Origin: Candidatus Atribacteria bacterium | Lineage (GTDB): Bacteria > Atribacterota > JS1 > SB-45 > 34-128 | Length of the DNA stretch: 11,505 nucleotides | Assembly (NCBI GenBank): GCA_003451675.1 | Contig: DMCY01000089.1 | Coordinates: 1-11,505 of the forward strand | Direction: 5' to 3' | In this document: positions 6,704-11,505 of the stretch, piece by piece | How the letters are laid out: the number at the start of each line of letters is the position of its first letter | Numbering within the stretch: position 1 is the first letter of the stretch | Made by a program: the position numbers and the translations under genes | The notes under the pieces: model-generated | Database searches by the model: none | Told to the model about the DNA's origin: nothing | The model's input: only the letters and a program-made list of their open reading frames with translations

Positions 6704-7096
6704 TTATGACCTTTTCCTATTAAAATGTTCCATTTCTATAACATATAACTCGTGCTCACTCAGTCCAAAATAATGGCCTATTTCGTGTAATACAACCCGT
6801 TTTATGTCATCTTTAATTGCCTGGGGATTCTTGTTCTTATTTAAAATTGGTTTTCGAAAAATAGTAATGCGGTCTGGCATTACATTGCGATAATGTATCC
6901 CTCGACGAGTTACGGGTACTCCCTGATAGAGGCCTAATAATGAATAAGGTGATGTATGTCCCAGTTCTTTTAATGTTTTTTTATCAGGGGAATCTTCAAT
7001 ATGAATAGTTACGTTCTCTATTTTTTTTCTGAAGTATTCAGGCAATTCACTGATTGCCTTTACCACCAGTTCCTCAAATTGTTCTTTTTTTATCAT
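6704..7096 (-). CDS. Minimal-zincin metallopeptidase family protein (DUF1025 type)
   Basis: A 130-residue protein of the Zincin_1 (PF06262/DUF1025) family. The zinc motif is VVLHEIGHYFGLSEHE (from 101) with His104, Glu105 and His108; the third ligand is probably Glu114. The family hallmarks LLGLYQGVPVTRRG (53-66) and PDRITIFRKPIL (74-85) are present. The physiological substrate is not established for the family. AAGAGG precedes the ATG by only three bases, which is close, but the N-terminus fits the family (FEELVVKAISELP). It starts ten bases after the flavodoxin-like gene, so the two are probably co-transcribed. Its stop is two bases from that of pyrE, tail to tail. Confidence 0.9.
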   Translation of the reverse strand: MIKKEQFEELVVKAISELPEYFRKKIENVTIHIEDSPDKKTLKELGHTSPYSLLGLYQGVPVTRRGIHYRNVMPDRITIFRKPILNKNKNPQAIKDDIKRVVLHEIGHYFGLSEHELYVIEMEHFNRKRS

Positions 7097-7106
7097 TTAC
7101 CTCTTA

Positions 7107-7586
7107 TCATTTATTTGCCTGTTTTATGTCTTGAACAAATTTATCGACCATTTCTAAATGGAACATTCTTTTTATATCACGAGCTGTAATATTTATCACA
7201 GTTATTGGTTTTTGTGCAGCTAATTTCTCCATTGCCAAAAAAACTGGCTTTGGATCGGAACCCATACTGGTACAGAAAAATGCTACTCTTTTTAACTTTT
7301 GCTGATATTCCTTCAAAAAGCTTCTAATAGGAGTAGAGAGAGTGTTGGCCCAAATAGGAGTTCCGATAATTACGGTTTCATATTGAGATGGATCTTTCTC
7401 TAATTCGTCTATGGGAATAGTTTTTTTAAGATGGGCTTCATTGCCACTGTTTATAAAGCCAAATATCCCAGATCTGTTTTTTTTATCTTTTATTTCTTCT
7501 ATATCTGACTTAATTTTTAAGCCAATCTGGTTTGCAATTTTTCTTGTCCTACCAGAACGAGAGTAATAAACGATGAGTGTATTCAT
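7107..7586 (-). CDS. Flavodoxin-like FMN protein
   Basis: It is probably an FMN-binding redox protein or NAD(P)H-dependent oxidoreductase of the flavodoxin superfamily. Numbered from the ATG at 7584-7586: phosphate loop LIVYYSRSGRTRK (4-16), the first aromatic loop IIGTPIWANTLSTPIRSFL (73-91), and FFCTSMGSDP (103-112). These match the single-domain flavodoxin pattern, and 159 residues is typical. A longer frame opens at a TTG eight codons earlier, but AAGGG lies seven bases before the ATG, which is preferred. It is followed by the metallopeptidase gene. Upstream is a terminator-like hairpin belonging to repeat B. The electron partner cannot be told from the context. Confidence 0.88.
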   Translation of the reverse strand: MNTLIVYYSRSGRTRKIANQIGLKIKSDIEEIKDKKNRSGIFGFINSGNEAHLKKTIPIDELEKDPSQYETVIIGTPIWANTLSTPIRSFLKEYQQKLKRVAFFCTSMGSDPKPVFLAMEKLAAQKPITVINITARDIKRMFHLEMVDKFVQDIKQANK

Positions 7587-7627
7587 AGAATTTCCCTTTA
7601 TATTTTTCAAATAATATAAGAAAATAT

Positions 7628-7673
7628 CGCACCCACAAATCGGGTGGCTTTAAAAAACCTCTTAAAGAGGTTT
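7628..7673 (-). repeat. Dispersed repeat B, copy near the flavodoxin gene
   Basis: On the minus strand it has a hairpin (AAACCTC/GAGGTTT), a T-tract, then AAAGCCACCC-GATTT-GTGGGTGCG, where CACCC and GGGTG can form a second stem. Extended to 7620, it shares 39 of 54 bases with 8638-8691; it also shares 33 of 46 with the degenerate copy at 831-876. It sits 34 bases ahead of the flavodoxin start codon. Confidence 0.55.
7652..7673 (-). terminator. Terminator-like hairpin between yigZ and the flavodoxin gene
   Basis: AAACCTC (7655-7661) and GAGGTTT (7667-7673) pair fully around TTAAA. On the minus strand the stem is followed by T (7657-7652), so it could end transcripts coming from yigZ. On the plus strand GATTTTTTC follows, so it might work in both directions. 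Confidence 0.55.
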
Positions 7674-7716
7674 GATTTTTTCTTGTTTACTTAGTCACAC
7701 TCTCTTTTCATTAAGT

Positions 7717-7729
7717 TTTATTTAACCAT
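7717..7729 (+). repeat. Third arm of repeat A
   Basis: TTTATTTAACCAT is identical to bases 3-15 of the left arm at 7817-7831 and is the inverted complement of 7859-7871. With the latter it would bound a segment of about 155 bases with 13-base terminal inverted repeats. Confidence 0.45.
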
Positions 7730-7816
7730 AATATTTCTAAGTGATACAAATTCCTACTTTAGAGTTCAGTTGAAAAATTATCATGTAGATTTTTTTATTC
7801 TTTTAATAGTAAAAGC

Positions 7817-7873
7817 AATTTATTTAACCATTACTACCTTCTAAGAAGTAGGTTTTTCATGGTTAAATAAATT
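7817..7873. repeat. Repeat A: long perfect inverted repeat hairpin
   Basis: AATTTATTTAACCAT (7817-7831) and ATGGTTAAATAAATT (7859-7873) are perfect 15-base complements. The inner part adds CTAC-TTC/GAA-GTAG pairing with one bulge around TAA. The 57-base hairpin lies about 50 bases past the yigZ stop. It lacks a clear T-tract, so a role as a terminator is weak. Bases 7853-7870 recur exactly, inverted, at 814-831, which favours a dispersed (MITE- or REP-like) element. The rest of 7587-7923 has no gene that I can see. Confidence 0.65.
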
Positions 7874-7923
7874 TATCTTTCACCATTATTTTATAACTTA
7901 CAATGATATTTTATATTGCAATA

Positions 7924-8565
7924 TTATTGTATACGATACCAGCGCAATTTGCCAAGTTTAACTTTTCCTTCTCCCCTGCTAGCACTTTTTACCACCTGTG
8001 TAATCCATTTTTGATATTGTTCCGGAAGAAAAGCCTTTATTTTTATCCTCTTACTGTAAATTATATCTTCAATGCGACCTGACTGGCTCTCAATAGATTG
8101 AAGGATATTCCCTAATGTCTGGTATTCTATATTTTCAATTATAAATTCCCGTAATGATATTTTTTTTACTTTCCCGGCAACCTGCAATCCCTGCAATGCA
8201 CTTTCTCGATAAGCCTGGATAAGGCCACTAATCCCCAATTTATTTCCACCGAAATAGCGACTCACAACCACCATTACATTGGTTACTTTTTCCTTTTTTA
8301 TAGCCTGCAGTATAGGTGGTCCAGCTGAATTGGCAGGCTCCCCTCCATCTGAATATTGCAATACTGTCTCTTTCCCTAACCCGTATTTATATGCCCAGCA
8401 ATGATGTGTGGCATCTGGAAATTTCTGAGTAATCGACTTTAAGAATAATTTTGCCTCTTCTTCATTTTCTATTTCTTTAATTGAGGCAATAAAGCGACTT
8501 TTTTTTATCGTGTTCTTAATCTCTGCATTTTTACTTACAGTTTGATGGTAATTAGTGGTGTCCAT
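7924..8565 (-). CDS. yigZ: YigZ/IMPACT family protein
   Basis: A two-domain protein of the YigZ/UPF0029 (IMPACT) family, linked in eukaryotic IMPACT to translation control; the bacterial role is not settled. It has 213 residues from the ATG at 8563-8565. The N-terminal IMPACT domain shows IKKSRFIASI (20-29), DATHHCWAY (51-59), YSDGGEPANSAGPPIL (71-86) and VVVSRYFGGNKLGISGLIQAY (99-119). A C-terminal ferredoxin-like DUF1949-type domain follows from about 140. An upstream TTG would add 16 residues unlike the family start, so the ATG with AAGAG ten bases upstream is chosen. It is monocistronic by appearance, flanked by terminator-like hairpins on both sides. Confidence 0.9.
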   Translation of the reverse strand: MDTTNYHQTVSKNAEIKNTIKKSRFIASIKEIENEEEAKLFLKSITQKFPDATHHCWAYKYGLGKETVLQYSDGGEPANSAGPPILQAIKKEKVTNVMVVVSRYFGGNKLGISGLIQAYRESALQGLQVAGKVKKISLREFIIENIEYQTLGNILQSIESQSGRIEDIIYSKRIKIKAFLPEQYQKWITQVVKSASRGEGKVKLGKLRWYRIQ

Positions 8566-8583
8566 AATAGGTGTTCTCTTTAC

Positions 8584-8613
8584 GCTATATTTTACAAAAT
8601 TACTATATATCAA
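8584..8613 (-). promoter_or_regulatory. Weak candidate promoter of yigZ
   Basis: On the minus strand TTGATA (8613-8608), 18 bases, then TATAGC, just upstream of the yigZ ribosome-binding site. The -35 is good and the -10 is poor. If used, the leader would be very short. Confidence 0.25.
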
Positions 8614-8637
8614 TATTCAAAGTACGTATTTTTGTTA

Positions 8638-8691
8638 GTACATATCACACCCGCTTAACAGGTAATTTTCAAAAACCTCAAGAAGAGGTTT
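8638..8691 (-). repeat. Dispersed repeat B, copy after the PH-like gene
   Basis: It aligns without gaps to 7620-7673 on the same strand with 39 of 54 bases identical. Conserved are the hairpin arms, the T-tract, ACC, GGGTG and GATAT. It sits directly after the stop of the gene ending at 8695. Confidence 0.5.
8671..8691 (-). terminator. Intrinsic terminator of the PH-like gene
   Basis: AAACCTC and GAGGTTT (8673-8679 and 8685-8691) form seven pairs around a five-base loop, followed on the minus strand by five T (8675-8671). It begins three bases after the stop codon at 8695-8697. Confidence 0.65.
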
Positions 8692-8694
8692 AAG

Positions 8695-9147
8695 TTACTT
8701 TTTTGCTTGTTGGTAACACTCTAAAAAATTTTTTCTGCTATTCCGGGAGTACATAGCCAGAGTTAATACTTCTTCTTGACTATCAACTTTATATCTAATA
8801 AAAACACGATTATCAGGGGGAGACAGAAATGATAATATGGGATTTTTTTGGGCAGGTAAAGTTATTTCTTTAACTTTTTCCCACATTATATTAAAAATAA
8901 ATATATCTCCAGAACTTTCTGCTTTACCACCGCCAACTCCTATTAAAGAAATCAGCCAATTTCTCTTTGGAAAAGTTTGAAAATAAAATGAGCTTTTTGT
9001 ATAGTAGAGAAGCCCCCAGGTTTTTTCTTTTAATCTCTGATATCCACTAATATATTCACTCATATCCTTCCCCTTAATTGCTTCTCCCAGTTCCTGCTCT
9101 TTCTCTTTCCAGAATTCTTCTACATCTTTCTGATTATTTGTAGCCAA
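8695..9147 (-). CDS. Protein of unknown function with a PH/GRAM-like pattern
   Basis: I do not recognise the family. From the proposed TTG start (9145-9147) it has 150 residues. An N-terminal charged, probably helical stretch of about 35 residues leads to alternating hydrophobic strands (KTWGLLYYTKSSFYFQTFP; IFIFNIMWEKVKEITLP; RVFIRYKV; VLTLAMYS) and a final amphipathic helix (NFLECYQQA). This order, strands closed by one C-terminal helix, is what PH- or GRAM-like domains show; that is inference only. There is no signal peptide or clear membrane segment. An ATG at 9169-9171 is in frame but has its purines directly adjacent. AAGGAGG with a five-base spacer points to the TTG eight codons later. 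Confidence 0.7.
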   Translation of the reverse strand: MATNNQKDVEEFWKEKEQELGEAIKGKDMSEYISGYQRLKEKTWGLLYYTKSSFYFQTFPKRNWLISLIGVGGGKAESSGDIFIFNIMWEKVKEITLPAQKNPILSFLSPPDNRVFIRYKVDSQEEVLTLAMYSRNSRKNFLECYQQAKK

Positions 9148-9205
9148 TTTCTCCTCCTTAAGCAGAGACATCTCTTTATAGTTTTGGATACTTCATCAAT
9201 TAAAT

Positions 9206-9233
9206 ATCATCTTATTAAATTTTAACATATCAA
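9206..9233 (-). promoter_or_regulatory. Candidate promoter of the PH-like gene
   Basis: On the minus strand TTGATA (9233-9228), a 16-base spacer and GATGAT (9211-9206). It is placed about 60 bases before the TTG start. Matches are partial (five of six and four of six). Confidence 0.3.
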
Positions 9234-9293
9234 TAATTTTCTTTAAAATAGATAGCAAACAATATTTTCCACTTCATTTTGTACCTTTTGTTT

Positions 9294-9836
9294 TTAATTT
9301 ATCTGATTTGAGAGTATAACATTTGCTCCTGCTTTTTCAATTTCAGAGTACTTTTTATCAACTTCTTCTTTTTCTTTGGAAAAAGTAGCAATAGCATCTT
9401 TTACTAAAAAAATGTCGAAACCCTCTTTTAATGCATCTAAGGCAGTGGATTTAACGCAAAATTCCAGGGCAATTCCGCAAATATAAAGTTCCTGAACCTG
9501 TTTTTTTCTTAAAAAATCTACTAGTTCGATATTAGTTGCTTCAAAAGCAGAATAACCATCATCTTTATTTCCAGTTCCTTTATAAAAAATTTGGTCTATT
9601 TTATCATCTGCAAGTTCAGGGTGAAATTCGGCTCCCTTGCTATCAGCAGCACAATGAGCTGGCCATTTTTCAAAATGTACGGTCTTAGTAGGATGCCAGT
9701 CCTTTGAAGCCATGACTAAGTCAAATTTATCCATCAATTTATTGATAACTGGTATTACATCTTCCGCATCTTTCACTGCCAGAGAACCTCCCATTAAAAA
9801 ATCATTCTGTACATCAACAATCAGCAAAGCTTTCAT
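9294..9836 (-). CDS. pncA: Nicotinamidase / isochorismatase-fold amidase
   Basis: It hydrolyses nicotinamide to nicotinate and ammonia for NAD salvage; pyrazinamide is a known alternative substrate of the family. The 180 residues carry the full active site. The catalytic triad is Asp8 (IVDVQNDF), Lys86 (FYKGTG) and Cys127 (GIALEFCVKSTALDA). The metal ligands are Asp46, His48, His54 and His61 (DWHP, VHF, WPAHC). GYSAFE is also conserved. AGGAGA precedes the ATG by about seven bases. It appears to be a single gene; no strong terminator is visible between it and the PH-like gene. The neighbouring IS element lies upstream, with its inferred end about 120 bases from the start codon, so its promoter is in the AT-rich stretch 9840-9955. 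Confidence 0.95.
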   Translation of the reverse strand: MKALLIVDVQNDFLMGGSLAVKDAEDVIPVINKLMDKFDLVMASKDWHPTKTVHFEKWPAHCAADSKGAEFHPELADDKIDQIFYKGTGNKDDGYSAFEATNIELVDFLRKKQVQELYICGIALEFCVKSTALDALKEGFDIFLVKDAIATFSKEKEEVDKKYSEIEKAGANVILSNQIN

Positions 9837-10001
9837 TTTATATCTCCTATCTCTTTCTTTGAAAGTTTTTCTTTATATATCTCCGTTATTCTTAGAAATA
9901 CGAAGAATTTTAAATCTAATAACCGATCTAATCCCAAAACTAACCCTATCATTTCTCGCTGGGTCTATGCCCTGACATTCCTTCGTTCAGTTTTACAGGA
10001 T

Positions 10002-10079
10002 TAAAGCGGAGATAGGCTTTTAAAAGCTTTGATACTGCCTCATTGGGCTCATGGAGATGACCTCCTTATCTCCGCTTTA
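10002..10079. repeat. 13-bp inverted repeat with internal hairpins downstream of the transposase
   Basis: TAAAGCGGAGATA (10002-10014) and TATCTCCGCTTTA (10067-10079) are perfect complements around 52 bases. Inside are GGAG/CTCC (a four-pair hairpin) and the palindrome GCTTTTAAAAGC. It begins 12 bases after the transposase stop. It may be a subterminal repeat of the element or part of a structured RNA. No T-tract follows, so it is not a typical terminator. Confidence 0.6.
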
Positions 10080-10091
10080 TCGGTATGTTAC

Positions 10092-11378
10092 TTAAGCAAC
10101 TTGTTTTAGCTGATTCTTTCGAAACTGGTTAAAGACCAATTCTGCCTGGTATTGAGTTTGCTTTTTGAGTAGGCTATGGATAATGGTAATAATTTTCTTA
10201 GAGATTACCACCAAGGCCTGTTTCTTCTTCAATGGGTTATGAGGTCTGGTCTTTAGGTAGTGATAGAGTGTTTTCATCTCAGAATTGACCGCTACGGTGG
10301 TTCTGGCCATCTGGTATAAGACATTCCTGAGCTGTTTTCTCCCCCGTTTGGAGATGGTCGTTTTACTCTTATTTTCTCCGGAGCTGTCCTCTGTGAGATT
10401 GTAGCCGGCTAGTTTGCTGATCTGGCGGGGATGGGTAAATCTTAAGGGGTCACCGGTATTGCCTAAGAAGCTGGCTGCTGTTACGATTCCGACACCCGGT
10501 ATACTTAAGATAATCTCTTTGAAACCGGTAAGAGTCAAGGCCTGTTCCATGGCAGTTTCTAACTGGTCCAGTTGTTTTTCCATCAGTTCTAATTCTTCTA
10601 TCAATAATGTTAATTTCAGCCTGGCTGATTGGATACCATAGTTCACCCCGATGGAGTCTTGGGCTGCCTGGAAAAGTTGTTCTACCCTCTTTTGACCGAT
10701 CGTCTTTTGCACTGCCTTTTTAATCTGGGTGAGTACTTTATCCCTACCCAGTTTTAGTAGCAAAGATGGGAAGGGACAGGATTTTAGGATCTGTCGGCAG
10801 GCTTTCCCTTTGAAGGGATATTTAAAGACGGTTACCAGTTCAGGGAAGTATTCATCTAAGACGGCCCTGATGGTATTCTTTATTGCGTTCTGGCGCTTTA
10901 AGAGGCTGACTCGGGTACTGGATAAGACTCTCAGTTCGGAAAAGACATCCTGGGGTAGGTAGAGCTGGGAAAAGCGGCCATCACGGAGGAGCCTGGCGAT
11001 GGTCAAGGCATCCTTTTTGTCATTCTTGGTGGGACTGTTGTCATCCAGTTCTTTGGCTTTTTTGGTATGATAGGGATTAATTAGCACAACCTTGATTCCA
11101 TGTCCAACCAGATAATTGGCCAGGGGCTTCCAGTAGTGGCCGGTTGGTTCTAATCCCAGGATAACTTTGGGTAGATCGTTTTGCTTGCCAACACCTTTGA
11201 TACTTGTTAGAATATTCTTAAAGCCTGCTTTGTTGTTTGAGACTTTGAGGGCCTTGCCCAGGGGAATACCCCGGTAGTCGGTGAACCTGGCCCAGTGGGT
11301 ATTTTTGGCAATGTCTACACCAACAATGAGTGTATTAGGGGTAATGGCCTCCAGTTTCGAGAAAGAATGTTTTTTCAT
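10092..11378 (-). CDS. IS110-family DEDD transposase (recombinase)
   Basis: A complete 428-residue protein. The N-terminal RuvC-like DEDD domain shows VGVDIAKNTHWARF (first Asp), LGLEPTGHYWKPLANYL (Glu) and SPTKNDKKDALTIARLLRDGR (paired Asp). A coiled-coil region lies in the middle. The C-terminal Tnp_20 domain has LSIPGVGIVTAASFLG, KLAGYNLTEDSSG with the conserved nucleophilic serine region, and ISKRGRKQLRNVLYQMA. These enzymes excise a circle and reinsert it at RNA-specified sites. The gene is visibly richer in G+C than the neighbouring chromosomal genes, a sign of acquisition. GGAGG lies ten bases before the ATG but inside a hairpin arm. There is no frameshift or missing catalytic residue, so it may be active. 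Confidence 0.97.
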   Translation of the reverse strand: MKKHSFSKLEAITPNTLIVGVDIAKNTHWARFTDYRGIPLGKALKVSNNKAGFKNILTSIKGVGKQNDLPKVILGLEPTGHYWKPLANYLVGHGIKVVLINPYHTKKAKELDDNSPTKNDKKDALTIARLLRDGRFSQLYLPQDVFSELRVLSSTRVSLLKRQNAIKNTIRAVLDEYFPELVTVFKYPFKGKACRQILKSCPFPSLLLKLGRDKVLTQIKKAVQKTIGQKRVEQLFQAAQDSIGVNYGIQSARLKLTLLIEELELMEKQLDQLETAMEQALTLTGFKEIILSIPGVGIVTAASFLGNTGDPLRFTHPRQISKLAGYNLTEDSSGENKSKTTISKRGRKQLRNVLYQMARTTVAVNSEMKTLYHYLKTRPHNPLKKKQALVVISKKIITIIHSLLKKQTQYQAELVFNQFRKNQLKQVA

Positions 11379-11386
11379 TATTTCAT

Positions 11387-11459
11387 AACCTCCGGTTATT
11401 TTATGGTATTTGTGCGTTTTAGCTTACACACACATTTACCATAATGATAACTGGGGGTT
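11387..11459 (-). promoter_or_regulatory. Compound stem-loop that encloses the transposase ribosome-binding site
   Basis: The outer stem is AACCTCCGGTTAT (11387-11399) against ATAACTGGGGGTT (11447-11459), 11 of 13 paired. The inner stem is TTATGGTA (11401-11408) against TACCATAA (11437-11444), continued by TGTG/CACA. The minus-strand GGAGG of the transposase lies in the outer stem, so translation would be restrained when the RNA folds. The stretch also occupies the place where IS110-group elements encode the bridge RNA. Confidence 0.55.
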
Positions 11460-11505
11460 ATTTATTTTTCAAAGAGCATTTTCATTTATTACAGGAATGC
11501 TTTCA

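Larger units (their letters stand above)
9960..11505 (-). mobile_element. IS110-family insertion sequence (ends not fixed; runs to or past the right edge)
   Basis: It contains an intact DEDD transposase with non-coding structured DNA on both sides. Base composition changes near 9940-9960 from AT-rich to more G+C-rich, which is taken as the approximate inner end. The other end is beyond or near 11505. IS110 elements usually lack long terminal inverted repeats and make no target duplication, so the junctions cannot be read from one copy. Non-coding ends of this family encode the bridge RNA that guides target choice: upstream of the gene in the IS110 group, downstream in the IS1111 group. Confidence 0.75.

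Noticed and set aside
7587..7610. Longer flavodoxin start at TTG (7608-7610)
   Set aside because: It has no ribosome-binding site at a usual distance and would add residues before the conserved first strand; the ATG at 7584-7586 has AAGGG well placed.
7640..7680. T-box-like motif (GGGTGG before a terminator) on the + strand
   Set aside because: There is no full T-box sequence, specifier loop or downstream + strand gene; all nearby genes are on the minus strand.
1..11505. tRNA, rRNA or CRISPR array
   Set aside because: No cloverleaf with conserved T-loop, no rRNA-like stretch and no regularly spaced direct repeats were seen on either strand.

Overview
The window is an AT-rich bacterial chromosome segment (roughly one third G+C by eye). 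It is dominated by a complete seven-gene block for the later steps of UMP synthesis, pyrB-pyrI-pyrC-pyrF-pyrK-pyrD-pyrE, all on the + strand and mostly translationally overlapping. A separate pyrI regulatory subunit, an NAD-linked class 1B dihydroorotate dehydrogenase (PyrD plus the FAD/[2Fe-2S] PyrK) and purine-rich Shine-Dalgarno sites suggest a low-G+C anaerobe, either clostridial Firmicutes or a similar lineage such as Atribacterota. The exact lineage cannot be fixed from this sequence. carAB, pyrR, pyrG and pyrH are not in the window.

Layout. 1-677 (-) is a TatD-family hydrolase that runs off the left edge and seems to start at a rare ATT codon. 678-1161 is a leader and intergenic region. 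It holds degenerate repeat copies, a possible uppP relic, a near-consensus promoter (TTGACA-18-TATGAT), mutually exclusive hairpins, a strong intrinsic terminator, an unlisted 18-codon leader peptide ending at the foot of that terminator, and a hairpin beside the pyrB ribosome-binding site that resembles a PyrR binding loop. 1162-6701 (+) is the pyr operon. 6704-7586 (-) is a metallopeptidase of the minimal-zincin type behind a flavodoxin-like protein. 7587-7923 is non-coding with two structured repeats. 7924-8565 (-) is a YigZ/IMPACT protein. 8695-9147 (-) is an unrecognised protein with a PH-like pattern and a probable TTG start. 9294-9836 (-) is a nicotinamidase. About 9960 to the right edge is a more G+C-rich IS110-family insertion sequence with an intact 428-residue transposase and structured flanks.

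How the genes work together. PyrB/PyrI make carbamoyl-aspartate, PyrC closes it to dihydroorotate, PyrD/PyrK oxidise that to orotate with NAD+, PyrE adds PRPP to give OMP, and PyrF decarboxylates OMP to UMP. The leader appears able to switch between termination and read-through, so pyrimidine supply probably controls the operon by attenuation. The most novel points are the leader peptide/attenuator, the ATT start of tatD, the dispersed structured repeats, and the non-coding ends of the IS110 element.
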